Shown here: positions 1-5,463 of the stretch, in pieces
Layout: each line of letters opens with the position of its first letter
Position numbering within the stretch: the stretch's first letter is position 1
Translations under genes and position numbers: made by a program
Notes under the pieces: generated by a model
What the model was told of the DNA's origin: nothing
What the model saw: only the letters and a program-made list of their open reading frames with translations
The model's database searches: none
NCBI GenBank assembly: GCA_017999235.1
Contig: JAGOBN010000017.1
Location: 1-18,165, forward strand
Length of the DNA: 18,165 bases
From: Anaerolineales bacterium
GTDB taxonomy: Bacteria > Chloroflexota > Anaerolineae > Anaerolineales > UBA6663
Direction of reading: 5' to 3'

Positions 1-2
1 TG

Positions 3-467
3 TTTGCTTTTGCCTGGAGCCACATCCTATACTTTTTTCCGATAGCACTTTGGGCATGGCTGATATCAGGCTTTGTATCGATCGCGGCAATCACAGCGCG
101 GCGCAAATTACTTGGCTTCATTCTGGCTGGCTTTCTAGCAACGGGATTTTGTTTTCTGGCCACAATGGTTTATTTCGTTTATTCGCAAGGTGTATCGGAG
201 ACGGCCTTGGATGAGTTGATCAAGGCGGGTGAAGCCCAATCGATTTCTCCTAGATTTGATATTGACGAAAGAAGCCAGGTGGATCTATTTGAAAACGCAT
301 CTAGCGATTACACTGTAATCTATGGCGACTCCATGTTTGAGAGCTACGAATGGAAGGTGCGGTTTGTCAACGGAACAGAGCATAATATAAATATGGAGCG
401 CACATCACTTACCCAATGGCATGTTCATGTAGCGTGTACGCCGGGTTGTAAACCCAATGCGCCTTGA
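3..467 (+). CDS. Integron-cassette membrane protein, 5' end outside the window
   Basis: The frame is open from the left edge without a stop and ends with TGA at 465-467, so at least 154 residues are coded and the true start is probably to the left. The first ATG seen, at 165, would drop two obvious membrane segments. The visible protein has two hydrophobic stretches (about residues 5-27 and 38-60, separated by a short basic ITARRK loop). A polar, probably extracytoplasmic domain of about 90 residues follows, containing two cysteines near the end (ACTPGC). I do not recognise a family. The DNA is clearly more AT-rich than the rest of the window. The stop lies nine bases before an attC site in the same orientation, which is the standard layout of an integron gene cassette, so this is most likely a cassette-borne gene acquired by transfer. 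Function unknown. Confidence 0.7.
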   Translation, partial: FAFAWSHILYFFPIALWAWLISGFVSIAAITARRKLLGFILAGFLATGFCFLATMVYFVYSQGVSETALDELIKAGEAQSISPRFDIDERSQVDLFENASSDYTVIYGDSMFESYEWKVRFVNGTEHNINMERTSLTQWHVHVACTPGCKPNAP

Positions 468-475
468 TACGCGCC

Positions 476-560
476 GCCTAACACGGCGCTGTACCCGACT
501 GGTCCTTCGCGCTCCGCTTCGCTACGCGCTCGGCCCAGCGGGTAAGCGCCCACGTTGGGC
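476..560 (+). mobile_element. Integron attC recombination site (85 bp)
   Basis: The site opens with GCCTAAC (476-482, fits R'' RYYYAAC) and closes with GTTGGGC (554-560, fits R' GTTRRRY); these two pair along their whole length with one G-T wobble. After a short unpaired spacer, GGCGCT (485-490) pairs with AGCGCC (545-550). Then TACCCG (492-497) pairs with CGGGTA (539-544), and CTGG (499-502) pairs with CCAG (535-538). G491 and A498 on the left arm have no partner, matching the extrahelical bases that define the recombinogenic bottom strand of attC sites. The centre carries a small GCGC-based stem. Orientation agrees with the plus-strand gene just upstream. Integrase cleavage would fall between G554 and T555. 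The folding is seen directly in the sequence; the role is known for the family. Confidence 0.88.
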
Positions 561-664
561 GCCGCCACGTCGAAGCGCGCCGCCGGAGATGCCCACCAGG
601 CGCGCATAAACACCGTGCCCGCCGGCGGCGTGGGGTTGCCTTGATAGGTCGTCTCCCAAATCAC
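555..664 (-). pseudogene. Truncated gene cut at the attC boundary (third gene of the lysis-like cluster)
   Basis: A GTG start at 662-664 overlaps the TGA stop of the upstream minus-strand gene (GTGA), a typical translational coupling. The reading begins MIWETTYQGNPTPPAGTVF and continues with a WW-containing stretch up to about residue 37, where it meets the integron core site at 555. Beyond that the frame stays open to 425 only by running through the attC hairpin and the end of the cassette gene. That extension has an arginine/glutamate-rich composition dictated by the attC repeat and is not likely to be native protein. I read this as the N-terminal remnant of a larger gene, possibly the next lysis or tail protein, whose remainder was lost or displaced when the cassette end was joined here. 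Family not recognised. Confidence 0.45.
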
Positions 665-888
665 CGCCGGCGTGACGGCCCGGAGGTCCTCAACCTCGAC
701 TGCATCTCAAGGTCGCGGCGGAAGCCGGCCCGCATCTCGTCGGCGGTGGTCCGGAAACGCTGCTTCATCGTCGAGATCACGTGCTGCCGGTTGAGCAGCA
801 GGGTCCCTAGTCCGAATGTCACGCCGGCGACTCCGATGAAAACCAGAAAGGCCGACTCGGCCAGCGTGAAAGTGTGAGCCCAGTCCAC
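661..888 (-). CDS. Small membrane protein with a C-terminal basic helix (spanin/holin-accessory-like)
   Basis: This is a 75-residue product starting at GTG (886-888). Residues about 8-31 form one hydrophobic segment (ESAFLVFIGVAGVTFGLGTL). A charged, probably helical tail rich in R, M, Q and E (ISTMKQRFRTTADEMRAGF) follows and ends in GPSRRR. One N-terminal anchor plus a long charged helix is the build of phage spanin or holin-accessory proteins, but no family signature is visible and that label is inference. It lies 29 bases downstream of the larger membrane protein at 918-1328, and its stop overlaps the start of the next gene, so the three were evidently one minus-strand operon. No good Shine-Dalgarno is close to the start, which makes the exact start uncertain. 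Confidence 0.55.
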   Translation of the reverse strand: MDWAHTFTLAESAFLVFIGVAGVTFGLGTLLLNRQHVISTMKQRFRTTADEMRAGFRRDLEMQSRLRTSGPSRRR

Positions 889-917
889 ACGTCAGGCACC
901 CGCTCTCCGCGCTCCGC

Positions 918-1328
918 TCAGGCCTTGGCCGCGCTCTTCTGGCCGGCGTGCCAGATCTGATTGGCGAAGGCCGGCAGCACCGCCAGGATCGGCGCCTTGA
1001 AAACGTCCGCCAGCTGCGCGATCAACGCCGGCTGATAGGTGACGAGATACCAGGCGCCCAGGCCGAGCGCGGCGGACAGCCCGACCTGGACCGCCCACTT
1101 CACGGTCGAGTCCAAAGTCGCGAACGCCGGGACTTTGCCGGACAGCCAAGAGAGCACAATGGCGGCCACCACGGCGGCGCCGCCGGTGGCCAGGTAGTCG
1201 GCCACGCCGGCCAGGTTGGTCGGGTCGGGCGGCGTGACGTCCTGGGCCAGCACGGGCACGGCCAGGATCAGCAGGGAGACGAGCACGGCGGCGATGGTCA
1301 GCAGGCGGCGGGAGAAAAGGGACATCAT
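918..1328 (-). CDS. Membrane protein of holin type
   Basis: This is a 136-residue protein. A GGAG at minus 9 precedes the ATG at 1326-1328 (a second ATG follows at once). Residues about 8-28 form a signal-like hydrophobic segment ending AVPVLA before QD, compatible with signal peptidase cleavage or a first membrane anchor. Two further hydrophobic stretches follow, near residues 46-63 (TGGAAVVAAIVLSWLSG) and 75-96 (WAVQVGLSAALGLGAWYLV). The tail ends HAGQKSAAKA. Size, the number of membrane segments, the short basic tail and the cluster with two other very small genes resemble phage holin modules. No catalytic lysin is present in the window, because the downstream gene is cut at the integron site. 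Assignment as holin is inference; the membrane topology is seen in the sequence. Confidence 0.6.
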   Translation of the reverse strand: MMSLFSRRLLTIAAVLVSLLILAVPVLAQDVTPPDPTNLAGVADYLATGGAAVVAAIVLSWLSGKVPAFATLDSTVKWAVQVGLSAALGLGAWYLVTYQPALIAQLADVFKAPILAVLPAFANQIWHAGQKSAAKA

Positions 1329-1351
1329 GGGGCGGGCTCCTTAAACAAAAG

Positions 1352-1396
1352 CCCCGGCATCAACAGCCCGCTCGCGCGGGCCACTGACTGCCGGGG
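1352..1396 (-). terminator. Two-tier GC hairpin followed by a T-rich run on the minus strand
   Basis: CCCCGGCA (1352-1359) pairs with TGCCGGGG (1389-1396), and inside it GCCCGC (1366-1371) pairs with GCGGGC (1376-1381). On the minus strand the stem is followed by CTTTTGTTT and then by the GGAG of the gene starting at 1328. It can end transcription arriving from the right, or act as a leader hairpin for the small membrane-protein cluster. Confidence 0.55.
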
Positions 1397-1442
1397 ATCT
1401 CGGCGATGTAAATTTCCGTGAATAGGGTAGTACGAATAAAAG

Positions 1443-1472
1443 AAAAACGCGACCGGTCAAGGTCGCGTTTTT
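1443..1472. terminator. Bidirectional intrinsic terminator
   Basis: AAAAACGCGACC (1443-1454) and GGTCGCGTTTTT (1461-1472) are exact reverse complements around a six-base loop (GGTCAA). A run of five A and a run of five T flank a GC-rich seven-pair core, so the element is a good Rho-independent terminator on either strand. It separates the lysis-like cluster from the empty region to its right. Confidence 0.8.
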
Positions 1473-1490
1473 ATATCCATGATGCGCCCG

Positions 1491-1556
1491 AATGGGATCA
1501 GTCTCACGACGTTCACACAGAACCACGCATTGGGAAGGCCCGCCGGCGTTAGACCT
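1491..1556. repeat. Diverged direct repeat, copy A
   Basis: The first 40 bases match copy B (1951-1990) at 31 positions without gaps, including ACACA, AACCACG and CCGACG/ACGACG blocks. After a gap of about four bases both copies share CGCCGGCG. The two copies have the same orientation and are about 460 bases apart. Copy A sits just right of the bidirectional terminator. Confidence 0.5.
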
Positions 1557-1950
1557 AGCCGGGCAAGAGTGTGGTCAACCCTAACTTATGTGGTTGGCAA
1601 AGCGAACACAAGCGAAGAGCCGGCACATGCAGAAGCTTCCTAAGAAATTCGGAGCGATTGGGTCCACACCAAGGACATCCGGGTTATGAGCTTAGCTTCT
1701 AAAATGTATATCGTAGGCCGTGCGGGCCGGCGATTTCGTGTTACCCGATTGTCTCCAACCCCTTGCGCCTGACAACGGTTGATTTGATGGGTCACACCGA
1801 CCCATTGACGGCATCCTATCGCAAATCGTTTCGAGACACAAGAGCCTTTTTCTCAGCGACTACAACAAACTGCAACCACACGACCCAAGATATGGCGGCA
1901 ATCAATCGAGTGGCGCAAGACAAAATCGCTGTTTGTTTGGCGTAGACTTG
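1557..1950. other. Stretch without a recognisable gene between the two direct repeats
   Basis: No reading frame of convincing length, start signal or family similarity was found on either strand. The only local structure noted is a small inverted repeat, TGGGTC-ACACC-GACCCA, near 1788-1804. The stretch could be intergenic DNA, or the inside of a decayed element flanked by the direct repeats. Confidence 0.5.
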
Positions 1951-2015
1951 AATTGGATCTATATCCCGACGGACACACAAAACCACGGATCCAGAAAACG
2001 CGCCGCCGGCGCTAA
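1951..2015. repeat. Diverged direct repeat, copy B
   Basis: This is the partner of the copy at 1491-1556. It abuts the stop codon of the minus-strand exchanger gene (stop at 2012-2014), so on the transcribed strand it forms the immediate 3' flank of that gene. No strong hairpin with a T-run is visible in it, so it is not an obvious intrinsic terminator. Confidence 0.5.
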
Positions 2016-3091
2016 ATAAATAGGGCAACTGGTCGGCTGCGCCACATCACGACGCCCAATGTGACCACGGTGAGCGGTAAGACGAACCAGATCATCACCT
2101 GACTGAAGACCGGCAACGCCGCATGCTGAGTGGCATTCAACGCCAGGTAGGCCAAATAAGCCAGATAGTATCCCAGGAACAAGCCGCCTTCCCAGCGCGC
2201 AATCCGGTAGCCATTGAAGAAGACCGGCAGACAGGCGACCGCCACTGCCAGCATGACTGGTAGGTCGAAATTGAGCGCTGCCGGCTTCACCGCTACGCCG
2301 GTGGGCGCGAAAACAGCGGTCAGCCCGAGCACCGACAAGAGATTGAAGATATTGCTGCCAACCACATTGCCAACGGCGATGTCCCGTTCGCCACGCATGG
2401 TCGCCACCACCGAGGTCGCCAGTTCCGGCAGCGAGGTCCCCACTGCAATGATGGTCAGGCCGATGATCAGCTCGCTCAAGCCCAACCAGCGGGCGATCTG
2501 CACGGCCCCGTCCACCAGCCAGCCGGCTCCCACGACCAGCATGACAACGCCCACCCCCACCAACACCAGATGCCGGGGCCAACGGCGGGCCTCCACTGTA
2601 CTCACGCCATATTCCTGGGCATACTCAGCTTTGATCGCCGGCTTCTCACGCCGGCTGTACCAGATCGCCACTGCCAGATAGATGATCAATAGCCCCACCA
2701 AGAGCAGGCCTTCCAAGCCGGTCACCCGTCCATCGAGCGCCAACCCGTATACCAGCGCTGACGCGCCGATCAGGATCGGCACATCCAACCGCACCAACTG
2801 CTGTTGAACCACTAACGGCGCCACCAGGGCCGACGCGCCTAGAATGAGCAACACATTGGCGATGTTGCTGCCGACGACATTGCCCAGCGCCAGGTCCGGC
2901 TGGCCGGCCCAAGCCGATTGCACGGTGACGGCCAACTCGGGCGCGCTGGTGCTGAAAGCCACCACCGTTAGGCCGACGACCAATGGCGACAGGCCCAGGC
3001 TGACGGCCAGACGCGATGCGCCACGCACCAGCACATCACCGCCGACAAAAAGCAGAATTAACCCTGTGATGAACAATACCCCGGTCAACAT
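2012..3091 (-). CDS. CaCA-family cation exchanger (YrbG-like sodium/calcium antiporter)
   Basis: This 359-residue integral membrane protein most likely swaps Ca2+ (or another divalent cation) for Na+ or H+ across the cytoplasmic membrane. The two inverted alpha repeats of the CaCA superfamily are plain. The first, about residues 40-85, carries FSTSAPEL followed by GNVVGSNIANVL; the second, about 211-256, carries VGTSLPEL followed by GNVVGSNIFNLL. The acidic residues in the two PEL motifs are the expected cation ligands. About ten hydrophobic segments surround a central loop rich in charges (residues 146-172). The first repeat has FSTSAPEL where GTSLPEL is usual, a mild deviation. I chose ATG at 3089-3091 because GGAGG lies six bases upstream. 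An earlier in-frame start at 3181 would translate through the leader hairpins. Likely regulated through that leader. Confidence 0.9.
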   Translation of the reverse strand: MLTGVLFITGLILLFVGGDVLVRGASRLAVSLGLSPLVVGLTVVAFSTSAPELAVTVQSAWAGQPDLALGNVVGSNIANVLLILGASALVAPLVVQQQLVRLDVPILIGASALVYGLALDGRVTGLEGLLLVGLLIIYLAVAIWYSRREKPAIKAEYAQEYGVSTVEARRWPRHLVLVGVGVVMLVVGAGWLVDGAVQIARWLGLSELIIGLTIIAVGTSLPELATSVVATMRGERDIAVGNVVGSNIFNLLSVLGLTAVFAPTGVAVKPAALNFDLPVMLAVAVACLPVFFNGYRIARWEGGLFLGYYLAYLAYLALNATQHAALPVFSQVMIWFVLPLTVVTLGVVMWRSRPVALFI

Positions 3092-3121
3092 CGCTGCCTC
3101 CACCCACCAGGCTTGGAAATT

Positions 3122-3177
3122 AAAAAGGAGACTGTGGGCTGACAGTCTCCTCCGCATCCGGATTTTCGGGAGCCGGA
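3122..3177 (-). promoter_or_regulatory. Leader RNA with attenuator hairpin, copy 1 (upstream of the exchanger)
   Basis: Read on the minus strand, TCCGG (from 3177) can pair with CCGGA a few bases on. GCGGAGGAGAC follows, then a perfect nine-pair stem: plus-strand arms 3127-3135 and 3142-3150, loop 3136-3141. The stem ends in UUUUU. It lies inside the 5' untranslated region, about 24 bases after the predicted transcription start and 30 bases before the start codon. Transcription can therefore end before the gene unless the stem is prevented from forming. CTCC in the upstream hairpin could pair with GGAG of the terminator stem, giving a possible antiterminator. The same element occurs at 5137-5191. 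I do not recognise a known riboswitch class. Confidence 0.6.
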
Positions 3178-3207
3178 CCACTCGCCATTCAATTTAGAAC
3201 ATCGAGC

Positions 3208-3236
3208 AATTTACCAGACACCCACGGGGAGTTCAA
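3208..3236 (-). promoter_or_regulatory. Promoter of the exchanger gene
   Basis: On the minus strand TTGAAC (3231-3236) and TAAATT (3208-3213) are separated by exactly 17 bases. The predicted start of transcription is near 3201, which places the attenuator hairpins in the leader of the exchanger mRNA. Confidence 0.55.
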
Positions 3237-3255
3237 CTGGTTTGTATCAAGCTGG

Positions 3256-3276
3256 GCCGGAGACGAATTCTCCGGC
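3256..3276 (-). terminator. Hairpin downstream of the ABC permease
   Basis: GCCGGAGA (3256-3263) and TCTCCGGC (3269-3276) form a perfect eight-pair stem with a five-base loop, 28 bases after the permease stop. There is no T-run, so it is a weak intrinsic terminator or an mRNA-stabilising 3' hairpin. Confidence 0.4.
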
Positions 3277-3304
3277 TAGGATTGTCCTCGAAGCCGACGC
3301 CACC

Positions 3305-4093
3305 TCAACGCGTCTGGTCAGCATTAAGCCACCAATAATACAAACCGAGCAGGCCGGCCAGCCCGGTCAGCGCCACCATCACCAAGCTGTGCAAGCCGAT
3401 CTGCTCCGCGCGCGGGCCGGCCAGGCCGCTGAACAAAGCCGGCACCGACCAGGGGACCCAATCCCCCCACCCAATCGCGGCGGCCACCTGCGCCACCACG
3501 ATGGTGAGGAACGCCCAGCCCAGGGGCGGCAGATAACCCCGCCCAGCGCTGGCCAGCAGGGCCACCGGCGTCATCAGCGCCAGGTTCAGGGCCGCAATCG
3601 CCAGGATGTCGCCGAAAGTCTCCCCCGCCAATTGGACGGACCAACCCGGGATCGCCACCGCCGCGCCCACTCCCAGGCCGACCCCGAACATGAGACCCGT
3701 CGCCAGGCCGGCCCAACCGGCGATCACGATTAGTTTCGCGGTGACGATGGCGGTTCGCGGCGTGGGCAAGGCCAGCAAGTCCTTCACCGTCCGATCCGAA
3801 AACTCCCGGCCAAAGGCCCAACTCGTGACCAGCGCCCAGAGCAACCCGCCGCCCACCGCCGTGGCCGCCGTCAGCAGGCCGAAGTAGGCCGGCCAATCCG
3901 CGGCGCCGGCGGCCAACTGCGCCTTGGTCCCGAGCAAGCCCATCTGCCGCGCCTGCTCCGGGTCCTTCAAAATGATCATGAACAGCCCGCCGATGAAGGG
4001 CGCCAGACAAAATCCCAAGGCCGCGAACCGCGGCACCATCGAGCGCCGCGCCTTCAGGGTCTCCGACCACAGGGCCGCCGCGAGGGCGTTCAT
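3305..4093 (-). CDS. ABC-2 type transporter permease subunit
   Basis: This 262-residue membrane protein is the transmembrane half of an ABC exporter whose ATPase is encoded directly upstream. The start ATG at 4091-4093 overlaps the ATPase stop by four bases (ATGA), so the two subunits are made together. About six hydrophobic segments are visible, near residues 22-42, 68-95, 118-148, 162-184, 190-212 and 237-257. The cytoplasmic loop between the second and third contains FGREFSDRTVKDLLALP, the EFxxxTxxxLLxxP pattern typical of ABC-2/BcrB-like permeases. The N-terminal WSETLKARRS is the usual elbow helix. Such systems export lipophilic drugs, bacteriocins or lipids; the substrate here cannot be told from sequence. 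One permease gene implies a homodimeric pore. Confidence 0.85.
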   Translation of the reverse strand: MNALAAALWSETLKARRSMVPRFAALGFCLAPFIGGLFMIILKDPEQARQMGLLGTKAQLAAGAADWPAYFGLLTAATAVGGGLLWALVTSWAFGREFSDRTVKDLLALPTPRTAIVTAKLIVIAGWAGLATGLMFGVGLGVGAAVAIPGWSVQLAGETFGDILAIAALNLALMTPVALLASAGRGYLPPLGWAFLTIVVAQVAAAIGWGDWVPWSVPALFSGLAGPRAEQIGLHSLVMVALTGLAGLLGLYYWWLNADQTR

Positions 4094-5004
4094 AGCGTCG
4101 CCTCGGTCAAGCGCAGAAAATAGGTCTCCAGGTTTTCGTGCTCAACCGCCAGGTGGGTCGGAGATAGCCCGGCGCTGACCAGGAGCGCCGCGATCTGGTC
4201 GGGCGCTTCCAACGCACGCGCATCCGTGAGCGCCAGGCGCCCATCATCCAAAATCAGCACGGTATAGCCGGACCGCTCCAAGACCTGACGCGCCGCGCTG
4301 CGATCGCGCGCATCCAGCCGCAGCTGGCGCGCCCGGAGCTGTTCCAGCCGTTCCGCGTCCAGCTCCTGGAGCAGCCGGCCCTGATGGATGATCCCGATCC
4401 GGTCGGCCACGCGCTCCACCTCAGTGAGCTGGTGGCTGGACATGAAGATGGTGGTTCCCTGGCCGCGCGCCAGCGCGACCAGCAGCTCCCGGATCTCGAC
4501 GATGCCGGCCGGGTCCAGCCCGTTGGCCGGCTCATCCAGAATCAGCACGGCCGGCCGGTGCAGCAGGGCCTGCGCCAGGCCCAGGCGCTGAAAGTTGCCC
4601 TGCGACAACGTGCCGGCCCGGCGCTCCGCGTAGGGCGCGAGGCCCAGCAATTGGATGGCGTCGTTGACGGCCTCCGGAGATTGGAGCACCTGTAACCGGC
4701 GGGCGATTTCTAGGTTCTCCCGGACGGTCAAATCGGGGTAGGCGGACGCCATCTCGACCAGATGCCCCACCTGCGCCCACGGACCGCGGCCGCCCGGCCC
4801 AATCGGCTGGCCGAGCACCCTGACTATTCCAGCGCTGGGCCGGATCATGCCCAGGAGCGCCCGAATGGTGGTGGTCTTGCCGGCGCCGTTGCGGCCCAGA
4901 AACGCGTAGATCTCGCCGCGCCTCACGTTCAGGTTGACGGCTTCAACGGCGCGGACCATCCCATACGCCTTCGACAAGTTGAGCGTTTCAATGATGGAAT
5001 TCAT
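4090..5004 (-). CDS. ABC transporter ATP-binding subunit (BcrA/drug-exporter type)
   Basis: This 304-residue cytoplasmic ATPase would energise the permease encoded immediately downstream. Walker A is GRNGAGKTT (residues 37-45), the signature is LSQGN (133-137, a variant of LSGGQ common in this subfamily), Walker B is VLILDEPA (153-160), the D-loop is NGLDPAG and the switch histidine is H191. The 90-residue C-terminal extension after the nucleotide-binding domain is characteristic of ABC-2 exporters of the BcrA/NatA group. The start ATG at 5002-5004 has GAGGT about ten bases upstream. The gene is the first of a two-gene operon with its own promoter at 5230-5258 and an attenuator-like leader at 5137-5191. 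It diverges from the TetR gene, so a role in resistance or export of a compound sensed by TetR is possible but not shown. Confidence 0.9.
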   Translation of the reverse strand: MNSIIETLNLSKAYGMVRAVEAVNLNVRRGEIYAFLGRNGAGKTTTIRALLGMIRPSAGIVRVLGQPIGPGGRGPWAQVGHLVEMASAYPDLTVRENLEIARRLQVLQSPEAVNDAIQLLGLAPYAERRAGTLSQGNFQRLGLAQALLHRPAVLILDEPANGLDPAGIVEIRELLVALARGQGTTIFMSSHQLTEVERVADRIGIIHQGRLLQELDAERLEQLRARQLRLDARDRSAARQVLERSGYTVLILDDGRLALTDARALEAPDQIAALLVSAGLSPTHLAVEHENLETYFLRLTEATL

Positions 5005-5084
5005 CGGGCGTCGACCTCATGGCGTTCCACGCGCGCCGCTCTGAGCCGGTAACCGGCAGAGTGAACAGGGTATGGCACCCGGCT

Positions 5085-5099
5085 ATTGACCAAGTCAAT
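5085..5099. promoter_or_regulatory. Perfect inverted repeat in the ABC operon leader
   Basis: ATTGAC (5085-5090) and GTCAAT (5094-5099) are exact reverse complements around CAA. A second perfect palindrome, GCCGGT-A-ACCGGC, lies at 5045-5057. Both are between the leader terminator and the ATPase start codon. They may be operator sites or mRNA hairpins; nothing decides between these. Confidence 0.3.
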
Positions 5100-5136
5100 C
5101 CGAGCGGGCCAAGTGCCGCGGCCGGCCGCTCACAAC

Positions 5137-5191
5137 AAAAAAGGAGACAGCTTTGGCTGTCTCCTCCACAATCCGGATGCGCGGAGCCGGA
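5137..5191 (-). promoter_or_regulatory. Leader RNA with attenuator hairpin, copy 2 (upstream of the ABC operon)
   Basis: This has the same architecture as copy 1: TCCGGCTCC, then ATCCGGAT, then GTGGAGGAGAC leading into a perfect nine-pair stem (plus-strand arms 5143-5151 and 5156-5164, loop TTTG) and six U. The upper three pairs of the stem differ from copy 1 on both sides in a compensating way (UGU/ACA in copy 1, AGC/GCU here) while GGAGAC/GUCUCC is unchanged, which supports selection on RNA pairing. It starts about 32 bases after the predicted transcription start and precedes the ATPase start by about 130 bases, so it lies inside the operon's leader rather than at a gene end. Confidence 0.6.
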
Positions 5192-5229
5192 ACGCTAAAG
5201 TTGGCGGCGGGATACGAGCTAACAAAATG

Positions 5230-5258
5230 ACTGTAACAGAAACTTGGTCACCCGTCAA
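5230..5258 (-). promoter_or_regulatory. Promoter of the ABC exporter operon
   Basis: On the minus strand TTGACG (5253-5258) and TACAGT (5230-5235) are spaced by exactly 17 bases. The predicted start of transcription is near 5223. No other gene uses this strand between here and the ATPase, so the long leader belongs to the exporter mRNA. Confidence 0.6.
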
Positions 5259-5385
5259 AATTCCAGGATCGGATCCATCGACTGATCGCCAAGCGCCCTC
5301 ATATTGGTGGCCGCGCCGTTTCAACATCAAGCAGTTACCGACTGGCAATCGGGTGCAGCTTTCGCTTGGACCGGGCCGCCTAATC

Positions 5386-5414
5386 TTGACATGGCACGGC
5401 ATTCCAGGCAAAAT
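5386..5414 (+). promoter_or_regulatory. Promoter of the TetR-glycosyltransferase unit
   Basis: A perfect TTGACA (5386-5391) is followed after 17 bases by CAAAAT (5409-5414). The predicted transcription start, about 5420, falls on the first base of the palindromic operator region, so a bound repressor would block this promoter. Confidence 0.55.
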
Positions 5415-5419
5415 GTGAC

Positions 5420-5445
5420 TGACCGGTCATATGACCGACCGGTCA
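5420..5445. promoter_or_regulatory. TetR operator cluster
   Basis: Two copies of the palindrome GACCGGTC (5421-5428 and 5437-5444), each inside TGACC...GGTCA context, begin 16 bases apart. Between and overlapping them is a perfect 14-base palindrome, CGGTCATATGACCG (5424-5437). GACCGGTC-type palindromes are frequent TetR-family operators. The position, between promoter and TetR start codon, predicts autorepression. Confidence 0.7.
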
Positions 5446-5463
5446 CATCAAAGTTACCTGATC

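Noticed and set aside
133..137. Residues 133-137 (LSQGN) of the ABC ATPase encoded at 4090-5004, as a degenerate signature that might mean an inactive ATPase (coordinates are amino-acid positions)
   Set aside because: Variants of this motif with QR following are normal in BcrA/NatA-type ATPases, and all other catalytic motifs are intact.
425..554. Minus-strand open frame running through the attC site as real protein
   Set aside because: The sequence is dictated by the attC hairpin and the opposite-strand cassette gene end; it is an open frame by composition only.
1548..1554. GTTAGAC, which fits the R' half of an attC site
   Set aside because: No RYYYAAC partner with paired arms exists within a plausible distance upstream.
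3092..3181. ATG/GTG start at 3181 for the CaCA exchanger
   Set aside because: It would add 30 polar residues translated from the structured leader; the ATG at 3091 has a GGAGG at the right distance and gives the normal N-terminus.
3120..3188. A 22-codon open frame from ATG at 3186-3188 that spans the whole first leader RNA and stops inside its U-tract, like an attenuation leader peptide
   Set aside because: It has no ribosome binding site, and the second leader copy has no start codon in the equivalent frame, so the peptide is not shared while the RNA structure is.
5431..5463. ATG at 5431 as the TetR start
   Set aside because: It lies inside the operator palindromes, about ten bases after the predicted transcription start, without a ribosome site; family alignment fits the ATG at 5464.
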